A DNA stretch of 64,000 bases, taken from contig NZ_LT906470.1 of the NCBI RefSeq assembly GCF_900187285.1, forward strand, positions 479,501 through 543,500, in the 5' to 3' direction. How positions within the stretch are numbered: the stretch's first letter is position 1; each line of letters begins with the position of its first letter. Under the pieces are notes generated by a model. It was given only the letters and a program-made list of their open reading frames with translations. It did no database searches and was not told the origin of the DNA. A program made the translations under genes and the position numbers. Source of the DNA: Veillonella rodentium (lineage in GTDB: Bacteria; Bacillota; Negativicutes; Veillonellales; Veillonellaceae). Shown piece by piece: positions 35,910-44,454 of this stretch.

Positions 35910-37368
35910 AGGCTTGTCATATCGTAGGCGTCATGGATTGATCTCTAAAGGACATTCTATAAATGATAAACACCCGGATGGGAATCCATATGCGATATAT
36001 AATGCAGGTCAGCTACAAGCCGGTATGAAACCTGTCGAGGCGGTAGAAGACCGTCAGACATTAGGGCTCGTATTTTTCCCTGCCTTTGACTGGAAGATTT
36101 CCGAAACCCATCCGGAACGGCAGGAACGCCTGCTTTATACGCGAGACCAGATCGTAGAGGAGGGCTTGCTGGATCTCTCTAATATTCGTGAGTATAACCC
36201 GGTCGTAGCCGATTGGGATACGATTGAACGCGTTCATGTAGGGGCCCCTGATTTGGCTTCCTGGGTAACGGAAGCACATCGAGTGTCAGCCGGAGGTGCT
36301 ATTGCAGCGGCAGACGCCGTATTATCCTGTGAAGTGGATCGTGCATTTGCACTCGTGCGGCCCCCGGGGCATCATGCGATGTCCATGGTTCACGGCATTC
36401 GAGGTTTTTGTACCATTAATATTGAAGCCGTCATGATTCAGCATATGCGTCAACAATATGGAATCAAGCGGATTGCCGTGGTGGATACGGACGTGCATCA
36501 CGGCGACGGGACGCAGGATGTGTTTTATCACGACCCCGATACATTGTATATCAGCTTTCACCAGGACGGGCGGACATTATATCCCGGGACGGGTTTTATG
36601 GACGAGTTCGGCGGACCTCAAGCCGTCGGCGGGAATATAGATATTCCGTTGCCGCCGGGCACGGGTGATGAAGGTCTGCTAACGGTGATGCGAGAATTGG
36701 TATTGCCTATTTTGGAGGATTTCAAGCCGGATATCGTCATCAATTCTGCGGGACAGGATAATCATTTCAGCGATCCGTTGGCGAATATGCAGGTGACCGC
36801 AAAGGGGTATGCGGAACTGGTCGATTTATTGCAGGCGGATATAGCCGTTCTTGAAGGCGGTTATTCGGTGCAAGAAGCGTTGCCGTATGTCAATACGGGT
36901 ATCATTTTATCTATGGCGGGGCTCGATTACAGCAAGGTTATTGAACCCGCATTTGACCCTGTGCGTTATAAACAGTCAAAGGATGTCACAGTATATATTG
37001 ATGATCTCATATCGAAATGGAAGGTACAGTGGGCGAATCGATATGATATGGCTGAGGCGGAGCGTTTAGGATCAGGTCCCATATGGTCCGATTATCGCAA
37101 TATTTACTACGATGAAACGGGGGTTCAGGAGGAACGTATCGAAAAAGTGCGTATGTATGAGGATAAGGTAGGGTGGCACAGTGTTTTATCACGCGGTCAA
37201 TATGGACCGTACGGCCCGCAAAGTGTCTATGCCATGTTTATCCCTTGGCAGGCTGATGAGGACACGAGGCATGATGCGGTAACGGAGGCGAAACGCGCCA
37301 AAATAGAAGGCGGTGCCGACCGTTATGTCGTTGTGGATCCTTTAGGCATGGGGCAATATGAATTATGA
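35899..37368 (+). CDS. histone-deacetylase-like amidohydrolase
   Basis: 489 residues. Arginase/deacetylase fold: RPPGHHAM with the tandem His, GIRGFCTIN, and VVDTDVHHGDGTQDVFY with Asp and His zinc ligands, then DNHFSDPLA with the second Asp. Bacterial members deacetylate acetylpolyamines or other acetylated amines. The ~130-residue C-terminal extension (from about 360, Tyr- and acid-rich) is unusual for the family. Strongly coupled to the hydantoinase-like gene, so both likely act on one substrate. Confidence 0.88.
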   Translation: MWNKGLSYRRRHGLISKGHSINDKHPDGNPYAIYNAGQLQAGMKPVEAVEDRQTLGLVFFPAFDWKISETHPERQERLLYTRDQIVEEGLLDLSNIREYNPVVADWDTIERVHVGAPDLASWVTEAHRVSAGGAIAAADAVLSCEVDRAFALVRPPGHHAMSMVHGIRGFCTINIEAVMIQHMRQQYGIKRIAVVDTDVHHGDGTQDVFYHDPDTLYISFHQDGRTLYPGTGFMDEFGGPQAVGGNIDIPLPPGTGDEGLLTVMRELVLPILEDFKPDIVINSAGQDNHFSDPLANMQVTAKGYAELVDLLQADIAVLEGGYSVQEALPYVNTGIILSMAGLDYSKVIEPAFDPVRYKQSKDVTVYIDDLISKWKVQWANRYDMAEAERLGSGPIWSDYRNIYYDETGVQEERIEKVRMYEDKVGWHSVLSRGQYGPYGPQSVYAMFIPWQADEDTRHDAVTEAKRAKIEGGADRYVVVDPLGMGQYEL

Positions 37369-37441
37369 TTGCTCGAAAGTACTGAGGGATATATCCTCTG
37401 TGATGTAAAATAGAAAAAATATGCTATAATAAAGCTAACGG

Positions 37442-37461
37442 CGCCCCTTTGTGAAGGGGCG
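37442..37461 (+). promoter_or_regulatory. leader hairpin upstream of rph
   Basis: Stem CGCCCCTT/AAGGGGCG with a TGTG loop, just downstream of a TATAAT box (about 37427) and about 35 bp before the rph start. T tract is weak (TTCTAT), so it is a leader hairpin or attenuator. Confidence 0.5.
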
Positions 37462-37496
37462 TTCTATCTGTATAATTTTAGAATGGTGAGGTTCCT

Positions 37497-38252
37497 ATGC
37501 GCAGCGATAACAGAACAGCGGGTCAGTTACGACCTATTAAGATTACACGGCATTTTACGGAATATGCAGAAGGGTCCGTATTAATCGAGTGCGGCAAGAC
37601 GAAGGTCATTTGCACGGCTACTGTTGAGGATTCCGTACCGCGTTGGCTGAAAGGGACAGGTCAAGGCTGGGTGACAGCGGAATATTCTCTGTTGCCTCGC
37701 TCCACTCAGACGAGGGTCAGCCGTGAGGCGGCAAAAGGGAAACAGACGGGGCGCACCGTTGAAATCCAGCGTCTTATAGGGCGTGCGTTGCGCGCCGTCG
37801 TGGATCTTAACGCCCTCGGAGAACGGTCCATAACCGTTGACTGCGATGTCATTCAGGCGGATGGAGGCACCCGCACCGCATCTATTACCGGTGCATTCGT
37901 GGCGCTTGTTGATGCGGTGGATTTCACCTTCGGCGGTGCAGGAAAGTTCCCGATTACCGACTTCTGTGCGGCGATTTCCGTGGGAATCGGCTCTGACGGT
38001 CCTATTACCGATCTTTGTTACGAAGAAGATAGCGCTGCGATAGTAGATATGAATGTGGTGCGCACCGGTTCCGGTAATCTGGTAGAGGTGCAGGGGACCG
38101 GTGAACACGGTACTTTTAATCGGGATGAGCTCAATGCATTGCTCGACTTAGCGGAGGCCGCTACTGATGAATTGATGGCGAAACAACGTGAAGTCTTAGG
38201 TACTACGGCAAATAAAGTCGGCAAAGAATTTCCGACGGCACCGGAGGTATAA
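37497..38252 (+). CDS. rph: ribonuclease PH
   Basis: 251 residues. Phosphorolytic 3' exonuclease that trims tRNA precursors. [30 protein letters not shown] at the start, [24 protein letters not shown] (phosphate and RNA contacts), [16 protein letters not shown], and VDMNVV(R)[14 protein letters not shown] are family hallmarks. Length as expected. Followed one base later by rdgB. Confidence 0.96.
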   Translation: MRSDNRTAGQLRPIKITRHFTEYAEGSVLIECGKTKVICTATVEDSVPRWLKGTGQGWVTAEYSLLPRSTQTRVSREAAKGKQTGRTVEIQRLIGRALRAVVDLNALGERSITVDCDVIQADGGTRTASITGAFVALVDAVDFTFGGAGKFPITDFCAAISVGIGSDGPITDLCYEEDSAAIVDMNVVRTGSGNLVEVQGTGEHGTFNRDELNALLDLAEAATDELMAKQREVLGTTANKVGKEFPTAPEV

Positions 38253-38253
38253 T

Positions 38254-38829
38254 ATGGAAACTATTGTATTGGCGACGGGAAATAAAGGTAAAATCCGTGA
38301 ATTTAAAGAGGCTTTTTCACATCTGTCCATTGAATGTGTACCGGTGAAAGATGTCATCGATATCGATGAACCGGAGGAAACGGGTACTACCTTTATGGAA
38401 AATGCATTGCTCAAGGCCCGTTATTATGCGCAGATCACAAAGAAGCCCTGTCTTGCGGATGATTCGGGACTTACGGTGGATGTGCTTGACGGGGCTCCGG
38501 GAGTGTATTCCGCTCGGTATGCAGGGGTTCATGGAGATGATAATGCGAATAATGCGAAACTGATTCGCAATTTACAGGGAAACGACAACCGCTCGGCCCA
38601 CTATGTATGTGCATTGGCCCTCGTGTATCCGGACGGTCGTGAAATAACTGCGGAAGGCTTTTGTGACGGCTTGATTCAAGATGAACCGAAGGGGACAGAG
38701 GGGTTCGGATACGATCCGTACTTTTACGTACCTCAATGTAAGAAAACCATGGCGGAACTATCTATCGATGCAAAGGAAAGCATCAGTCATCGAGGCCGTG
38801 CGTTACGGAAACTTATAAAATGCCTGTAA
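38254..38829 (+). CDS. rdgB: dITP/XTP pyrophosphatase (RdgB/HAM1)
   Basis: 191 residues. Removes non-canonical purine nucleotides. ATGNKGKIREFKEAF (substrate entry motif), LADDSGLTVDVLDGAPGVYSARYAG, GFGYDPYFYVP and SHRGRAL are all conserved. The rph-rdgB-yfcE order is a common Firmicute arrangement. Confidence 0.95.
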   Translation: METIVLATGNKGKIREFKEAFSHLSIECVPVKDVIDIDEPEETGTTFMENALLKARYYAQITKKPCLADDSGLTVDVLDGAPGVYSARYAGVHGDDNANNAKLIRNLQGNDNRSAHYVCALALVYPDGREITAEGFCDGLIQDEPKGTEGFGYDPYFYVPQCKKTMAELSIDAKESISHRGRALRKLIKCL

Positions 38830-38880
38830 GTTTAATGTGAATCACAGTTAGGTTTAGAATGCAAAACATTTTAGGTTAGT

Positions 38881-39378
38881 ATGAAACAAATTGGTATAAT
38901 CAGCGATACCCACGGGTATCTGGAAAATATAGATCTCGTATTGAAAGCGACAGAGAACCGACACATCGATATGTGGCTGCATGCCGGGGATTATGGCGAT
39001 GATGCGAGGTATATGCAGGATCATACAGCGATTCCGGTTTATGCGGTACGGGGAAATAATGATCGCGTGCAGCCTCTCGAGCCGAGGGAACAGCTGATTC
39101 CTCTGGAGGATACCTATATTTACATGACTCATGGTCATGAGGTACCATATTATAATCGAATACAGGAATTGCTTTATCTGGGACGTTCGATGGGGGCGCG
39201 CCTGGTCGTGGCCGGTCACAGTCATCATCATGGCGAATATCGTCAGGACGATGCGCTATTTGTCAATCCGGGCAGTATTTCATTACCTCGGGACCGATCC
39301 GGCGGCACTTTTGCCGTCGTTACCTATGATAAAGGACAATTTGATGTAGAGTTTGTATATAAACAGGATATTGTTTAA
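38881..39378 (+). CDS. YfcE/MJ0936-type metallophosphodiesterase
   Basis: 165 residues. Metal ligands in order: SDTHG, HAGDYGDD, GNNDR, THGHE and AGHSHHH, the calcineurin-like phosphoesterase set. Acts on phosphodiesters of unknown identity; the reported substrates of the family are model compounds. Start ATG has only a weak RBS (TTAGGTTAG). Ends with VKTYDKGQFDVEFVYKQ-like strand. Confidence 0.9.
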   Translation: MKQIGIISDTHGYLENIDLVLKATENRHIDMWLHAGDYGDDARYMQDHTAIPVYAVRGNNDRVQPLEPREQLIPLEDTYIYMTHGHEVPYYNRIQELLYLGRSMGARLVVAGHSHHHGEYRQDDALFVNPGSISLPRDRSGGTFAVVTYDKGQFDVEFVYKQDIV

Positions 39379-39455
39379 TTATATGGTGAAAGTATCGGAA
39401 ACGAAGCTTTCACAAAAAATAGTAAGTCTATGCATGGAAAGGGTTATGACATATC

Positions 39456-40238
39456 ATGGATACACAAGTTAAAGCGAAGCCTAAAATGAAGTTATATGGA
39501 TTTAATAATCTCACAAAGACCTTGAGTTTTAATATTTATGATATTTGTTACACCCGTACCGAGGAAGAAAAGAAGCAATATATTCAGTATATTGATGAGG
39601 TATATAATGCGGAACGATTGACATCGATTTTGACGGAAGTGAGCCGCATTATCGGTGCCAATATTTTGAATGTGGCAAAGCAGGATTATGATCCGCAGGG
39701 GGCGTCCGTAACCATCTTGATTTCCGAAGAGGAAATTGAAAAAGAAGATGTGGTGATGCATCTTGATAAATCACATCTTACGGTGCATACATATCCGGAA
39801 AGTCATCCTCATAAAGGGGTCAGCACATTCCGTGCTGATATCGAGGTGTCCACATGCGGTCAGATTTCACCGCTTAATGCCCTCAATTATTTGATTAACA
39901 ACTTTGATTCGGATATTCTCACATTGGATTACCATGTGCGCGGCTTTACACGCGATGTATCGGGTAAAAAAATCTACATTGATCATCGCATCAATTCCAT
40001 TCAAAACTACATTAACGCAAAGACTAGAAATCTATATAATATGATTGACGTGAATGTATATCAGGAAAATATTTTCCATACGAAAATGATGTTGAAGGAA
40101 TTTGATCTGGACAATTATTTATTCGGTATTACCGAGGATGAGTTGAGCGCTCGTGAAATCAAGGAAATTAAACATCAATTAAAACAAGAGATGATGGAGA
40201 TTTTCTATGGTCGTAATCTGCCGTCTGTGAAAGCGTAA
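39456..40238 (+). CDS. speD: S-adenosylmethionine decarboxylase proenzyme
   Basis: 260 residues. Self-cleaves at the Ser in [16 protein letters not shown] to form the pyruvoyl cofactor and makes decarboxylated SAM for spermidine synthesis. Other conserved segments: [16 protein letters not shown] (Cys and Asp/Glu proton donors) and [10 protein letters not shown]. Size matches the longer E. coli-type enzyme. No spermidine synthase gene in the window. Start is ATG with GGGTTATGAC upstream, a poor RBS. Confidence 0.94.
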   Translation: MDTQVKAKPKMKLYGFNNLTKTLSFNIYDICYTRTEEEKKQYIQYIDEVYNAERLTSILTEVSRIIGANILNVAKQDYDPQGASVTILISEEEIEKEDVVMHLDKSHLTVHTYPESHPHKGVSTFRADIEVSTCGQISPLNALNYLINNFDSDILTLDYHVRGFTRDVSGKKIYIDHRINSIQNYINAKTRNLYNMIDVNVYQENIFHTKMMLKEFDLDNYLFGITEDELSAREIKEIKHQLKQEMMEIFYGRNLPSVKA

Positions 40239-40291
40239 AATTACAATCATTATACATTTCTAAATGTTTCGAAAAACTAAATCGAAAAATC

Positions 40292-40320
40292 TTGAAATGT
40301 TAACATACATTCTGTATAAT
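40292..40320 (+). promoter_or_regulatory. sigma-70-type promoter of malic enzyme
   Basis: TTGAAA (40292-40297), 17-bp spacer, TATAAT (40315-40320). Upstream are two copies of TCGAAAAA (40269 and 40283) and a TTTCGAAA core (40267-40274). Confidence 0.85.
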
Positions 40321-40386
40321 GATGTTAGCAAGAGGTATTTTATACCGACTCTATTGAGTCCGTTTGTATCCAAAAGGAGATTTATT

Positions 40387-41592
40387 ATGGACGTACGTGA
40401 ATTAGCAGTACAGAAAAAACGTGAATTAAAAGGTTTCCTAACTGTAGGAACTAAATATGAATTAAAAGACGCACATGATTTATCTGTCGCATACACTCCT
40501 GGTGTAGCAGAACCATGCTTGCGTATTAAAGATAATGAAGCGGAATCTTTTGAATTGACATGCCGCTCCAACATGGTTGCCGTAGTATCCGACGGTACTC
40601 GTGTACTCGGCCTTGGTGACATCGGTGCCGCTGCAGCTTTGCCCGTAATGGAAGGGAAATCCCTTCTGTTTAAAAAATTCGGTAATGTTGACTGTATCCC
40701 GTTGGTAGTAGATACAAAAGATGCGGATACATTGATTAACACCGTAAAATTGTTGCAAAAAAACTTTGCAGGTATCAACTTGGAAGATATTTCTTCCCCT
40801 AAATGTTATGAAGTTGAAAATCGTTTGAAAGAAGAATTGGAAATTCCTGTATTCCATGATGATCAACACGGTACAGCAATCGCGTGTCTTGCCGGTGTAA
40901 AAGGTGCTCTTCGTTTGGTAAAGAAAGATTTAGCAACTGCTAAAATCGTTGTAAACGGTGCCGGTGCAGCCGGTGCGAACATTGCACGCCTATTATATCT
41001 TGCAGGTGCCCGTAACATTACCGTATTGGTGTCCTCCGGTGTATTGCATAAGGACTATAAACGCCTTGACTCCTTGCAAGCTGAATTGATCGATATGTTA
41101 GGCCTTGAAGAAAAACATGGCAACTTGGCTGAAAATGCGAAGGGGGCAGACATTCTTCTCGGTGTATCCGCAGCGGGTGCTTTCACAAAAGACATTTTGG
41201 AAAATCTGGCTGATGATGCTATCGTATTCGCAATGGCAAATCCTAATCCGGAAGCGACTTATGCGGATATGAAAGCCGCCGGTGTTCGCATTGCCGGTAC
41301 AGGCCGTTCCGATGCGCCTAACCAAATCAACAACGTGGCCGTATTCCCTGGTGTATTCCGCGGTGCTATCGATGTTCGCGCATCCAAGATTACTGACGAA
41401 ATGAAATTGGCTGCTGCCGATGCATTGGCACATTTGATTCCTGATAGCGAATTGAATGATGAAAATGTAATGCCGTCCGTATTTGATCCACGTGTGGCTC
41501 CGGCTGTAGCAAAAGCTGTTGCTGAAGTTGCTGTAAAACAAGGTATCGCTAAAAATCCTCAAGTTATTGAAGATGGCAGCTACGAAGGTTAA
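40387..41592 (+). CDS. NAD(P)-dependent malic enzyme
   Basis: 401 residues from the ATG at 40387 (AAAGGAG upstream). Oxidative decarboxylation of malate to pyruvate. Y-containing SVAYTPGVAEPCLRI, Lys in EGKSLLFKKFG, metal site EDISSPKCYEVENRL and FHDDQHGTAI, nucleotide motif VVNGAGAAGANIA, and FAMANPNPEA. Small-type (about 400-residue) bacterial malic enzyme without the phosphotransacetylase domain. With the carboxyltransferase at 1408 it points to a malate/lactate-based metabolism. Restricted codon use suggests high expression. Confidence 0.93.
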   Translation: MDVRELAVQKKRELKGFLTVGTKYELKDAHDLSVAYTPGVAEPCLRIKDNEAESFELTCRSNMVAVVSDGTRVLGLGDIGAAAALPVMEGKSLLFKKFGNVDCIPLVVDTKDADTLINTVKLLQKNFAGINLEDISSPKCYEVENRLKEELEIPVFHDDQHGTAIACLAGVKGALRLVKKDLATAKIVVNGAGAAGANIARLLYLAGARNITVLVSSGVLHKDYKRLDSLQAELIDMLGLEEKHGNLAENAKGADILLGVSAAGAFTKDILENLADDAIVFAMANPNPEATYADMKAAGVRIAGTGRSDAPNQINNVAVFPGVFRGAIDVRASKITDEMKLAAADALAHLIPDSELNDENVMPSVFDPRVAPAVAKAVAEVAVKQGIAKNPQVIEDGSYEG

Positions 41593-41656
41593 TCACAATA
41601 TAGCTTTCGTGACATATTTAAATCACGACTCTAGAGTGATTCGGATTATGATATTA

Positions 41657-41708
41657 ATAGAAATCGTGTGGCTCCGTAATGTCGCTATACGGTTTCTATT
41701 TTTATTTA
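41657..41708 (+). terminator. Rho-independent terminator
   Basis: Stem ATAGAAATCGT/ACGGTTTCTAT with a ~21-nt loop followed by TTTTTATTT. Confidence 0.8.
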
Positions 41709-41737
41709 TAAAATTATAGAATTTCACATAAAAATAC

Positions 41738-41766
41738 TTGTCAGTTTTTTTTGTCGGTGATATAAT
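41738..41766 (+). promoter_or_regulatory. upstream promoter of the tRNA cluster (P1)
   Basis: TTGTCA, 17-bp spacer, TATAAT. A hairpin ACAGAGA/TCTCTGT follows before the second promoter. Confidence 0.7.
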
Positions 41767-41818
41767 AAATTTCGTTACAGAGAGCTATGTTTTATGATGT
41801 TCTCTGTGATAGCAGTGG

Positions 41819-41847
41819 TTGACATCAACCATTGAGTTTGCTATAAT
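41819..41847 (+). promoter_or_regulatory. main promoter of the tRNA cluster (P2)
   Basis: Consensus TTGACA (41819-41824), 17-bp spacer, TATAAT (41842-41847), 18 bp before the first tRNA. Confidence 0.92.
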
Positions 41848-41864
41848 GGCAAAGTAACGAATGA

Positions 41865-41941
<77 letters not shown>

Positions 41942-41951
41942 TTTTTATTTT

Positions 41952-42025
41952 GCGGGTGTAGCTCAATGGTAGAGCCCCAGCCTTCCAAGCTGGTCGCGAG
42001 GGTTCGATTCCCTTCACCCGCTCCA
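41952..42025 (+). tRNA. tRNA-Gly (TCC)
   Basis: 74 nt. Acceptor GCGGGTG, anticodon loop CTTCCAA gives TCC, T-loop TTCGATT, encoded TCCA end. Confidence 0.96.
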
Positions 42026-42120
42026 TTTTTTTTTGCCTTTTTTAGGTGAGACGTTTCACTTATTGACGTCAAATAAGACATAAATTATACTATAGTAGAT
42101 AATTATATATGAGTATACAT

Positions 42121-42197
<77 letters not shown>

Positions 42198-42206
42198 AAG
42201 AAATGT

Positions 42207-42247
42207 AATAACCATAAGGGTTTTGGCTCTTATGGTTATTTTTTTAT
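42207..42247 (+). terminator. tRNA terminator supplied by the element
   Basis: Stem AATAACCATAAG/CTTATGGTTATT followed by seven T, inside the element. It now ends the host tRNA transcript; the original host terminator is left at 59500. Confidence 0.9.
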
Positions 42248-42260
42248 TACTATAAAATAA

Positions 42261-42312
42261 ATGCAAGGATATGGTGCAAGTATAGTTTTTTATACTTGCG
42301 TTATCCTTGCAT
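42261..42312. repeat. nested inverted repeat at left end (integrase arm-type sites)
   Basis: Outer arms ATGCAAGGATA/TATCCTTGCAT and inner arms GTGCAAGTATA/TATACTTGCG. The inner unit recurs at the right end (59348-59358 and 59386-59395), as expected for arm-type integrase or Xis binding sites. It overlaps the integrase stop and could also act as its terminator. Confidence 0.65.
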
Positions 42313-43724
42313 CAGGTGTATAGATTTGATACGTAATTGAAAGTTTGCTCTTCATCTTGTATCGCATGAGCATATACTTTAATTATCATTGCTGTGCTAT
42401 CATGGCCAGCTAATTTAGCAATTTCAGTATACGGTACGTTGTGCTGAACTAGATTTGATATGAATGTATGCCGTGCTACATGGCTTGATAAATGTTTTTC
42501 AACACCTAATTCTTTACCAACCTTAGTAAAATAGCGTTTACTAAAATTATGCTTATCGATAGGGCGTAAACCCATCTTATTTTCAGCTACCCATAGCTTG
42601 CCTTTAGACATTGCTCGTGCACGTTTAAGCACCGAGATAGTATAAGTATTACTAATCGGGATTACACGCCTGCTTGAGCGTGTCTTAGGCTCTTTTCGAT
42701 TCATGCCGTACTGGGTTTCACCCCATGAAGAATTAATATGAATCTTAGCTTTACAATCATCAATAATCTCAACTTCATCCCATTGTAAAGCTTGTAGCTC
42801 ACCAATACGTAAACCACACTGGAATAATAACAGCATACAATGTTCTAAATGGTGGCCTTTATAATAGTCCAGGAAACATTGTGTTTCGTTGACTGTCAGA
42901 GCCTCTTTTGGGTGCTTTGATGCTGTTGAGACTGGTTTAATCAAAGCATCATAGAAATTTGTTGGAATTAAATCCAGGCTATACAGTTTCTTTAAGGTTA
43001 AACTCAGTACAATGAATGTTTTGCGAATATTTGTAGTATATTGGTCAACAAACTGTTGTAGTGAGGCCTTAGAGAGGTCGGAAATAGGGGTATTACCAAA
43101 GAACGGTTTGATTCTATTTTCCGTTATATCCAGATATAATTTCCGTGTTGCTTCAGCATACGTTGCTTTTGTAAAGTAATTGATACAGAAGTCATAATAG
43201 CTCTGATTGGCATCAGTTGGCACTTTTTTCTTCGATGATTGTTGTACGTGACCGACTTCGATAAACTGGTACTTATACAGACCATTATCACGATCTACAA
43301 TCATTCGTTTTCGCTCAGCTTCGGCTTCTTCCTTAGAGGTGAAACCTTTGGAGCGGAATTTTATAATGCTACCCTGGTCATCACAATATAGAGGCAGATT
43401 GCGTATATAATAGTACGCCTTACCACTTCGTTGTGTTTCCTTTGAGATGATACCTTTACCTGATGGAATTTGGTACATAATGGACTCGTTTCTCCTGCCA
43501 TCGAAGTACCTGTTCACAAAATCATTATAAAAGACAGCATAGTTATTTGCAATGAAGATTTCACAATCACTCAGTGTAAAGTAATAGCAATTGCCTACTT
43601 TATTTTTAGGTAGTAAATACCCCTGATCACGTAAACGCTTTCGAAGTGTTTGCACTGATACATTTAAGAATTCGCTCAACTCTTGAATAGAGAGGGCTGT
43701 TTTGGTTTTATTTGAAGTTTTCAT
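42312..43724 (-). CDS. int: tyrosine integrase with N-terminal excisionase-like HTH
   Basis: 470 residues from the ATG at 43724; a GTG three codons earlier is only three bases after AGGAGG. Order: a MerR/Xis-type HTH (about 10-62, LSIQELSEFLNVSVQTLRKRL...YYFTLSDCEIFI), an arm-binding region (about 95-145), a core-binding domain (about 165-265) and a catalytic domain with Arg in CGLRIGELQAL, HVARHTF (His-x-x-Arg), AGHDS and the nucleophile Tyr in KVYAHA. It recombines attP with the tRNA-Arg 3' end. The N-terminal HTH is not usual in integrases and may give it built-in directionality control. Located at the left end, reading towards att. Confidence 0.93.
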   Translation of the reverse strand: MKTSNKTKTALSIQELSEFLNVSVQTLRKRLRDQGYLLPKNKVGNCYYFTLSDCEIFIANNYAVFYNDFVNRYFDGRRNESIMYQIPSGKGIISKETQRSGKAYYYIRNLPLYCDDQGSIIKFRSKGFTSKEEAEAERKRMIVDRDNGLYKYQFIEVGHVQQSSKKKVPTDANQSYYDFCINYFTKATYAEATRKLYLDITENRIKPFFGNTPISDLSKASLQQFVDQYTTNIRKTFIVLSLTLKKLYSLDLIPTNFYDALIKPVSTASKHPKEALTVNETQCFLDYYKGHHLEHCMLLLFQCGLRIGELQALQWDEVEIIDDCKAKIHINSSWGETQYGMNRKEPKTRSSRRVIPISNTYTISVLKRARAMSKGKLWVAENKMGLRPIDKHNFSKRYFTKVGKELGVEKHLSSHVARHTFISNLVQHNVPYTEIAKLAGHDSTAMIIKVYAHAIQDEEQTFNYVSNLYT

Positions 43725-43778
43725 GGCCGTCACAGCCCTCCTCTTTTCAAAGAATTACTATATCTAATAAAGAGCTAG

Positions 43779-44453
43779 TTATAGGAACATGTCTCTTTGG
43801 AGTAAGTTATCCCACTCCATTAAATGGAGCCTTTGTTGTTTTAACTGTTCATAATTTGGAATGGGATAAAACTGATTAACATTCATATCTCCTTGTGGAA
43901 TATATAGAATGGCTTGTGGAAAAAGAGAGTTATAGCGTCTGGTGTAGCGGTGACGTGCAAATACGTTTGCCTCTGTCAATGTCTTGAACTTTCTAGCAAT
44001 AATATTGGTCAGCTTTTTGGACTCTATCATTCCTTTTAGCGTGTATGAATTATCTACAATACCATAACCTTGGTCAGCTATGATTGACCAAATTCCTAAA
44101 GAATTACTGTCTATAATTTCATTGGTAGTATCTGCATTCACAGTACCATTAAATATCATAGGTGTATTAGGATTATAGTTAAGCTGTGTATTATGCTCAC
44201 CTACACATATATTTATGAACCATTGATCTTTAGGAATATATAATGATTGGTTGTAGAAGATTACAGTAGAAGCTAATTGATTTGCTTCTTCTACAGTGTT
44301 TACCTGGCTAAAGTAGATAGCATGATATTGCTCCATCCATTGGACGATATAATCAAGGTTGTGGTCTATTACATATGCATTAGAGCATATTGCCATATAG
44401 AACTTTGTATTATTAGGTGTTTCTTGTACTGGATAGTTAGTGCTGATATTCAT
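43779..44453 (-). CDS. hypothetical protein with two viroplasmin/RNase H1-N-like repeats
   Basis: 224 residues, soluble. Two similar blocks, about 18-75 and 118-185, each with an aromatic strand, a helix, then an F-x-T-x-x-E-A-N helix (YFSQVNTVEEANQLA; KFKTLTEANVFARHRY) and a LYIP strand. This is the pattern of the small RNA:DNA-hybrid-binding domain at the N-terminus of RNase H1 and in viroplasmin. Fold assignment is by eye only. It starts two bases after the helicase gene stop, so it is co-translated with it and may bind replication intermediates. Confidence 0.55.
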   Translation of the reverse strand: MNISTNYPVQETPNNTKFYMAICSNAYVIDHNLDYIVQWMEQYHAIYFSQVNTVEEANQLASTVIFYNQSLYIPKDQWFINICVGEHNTQLNYNPNTPMIFNGTVNADTTNEIIDSNSLGIWSIIADQGYGIVDNSYTLKGMIESKKLTNIIARKFKTLTEANVFARHRYTRRYNSLFPQAILYIPQGDMNVNQFYPIPNYEQLKQQRLHLMEWDNLLQRDMFL

Positions 44454-44454
44454 A

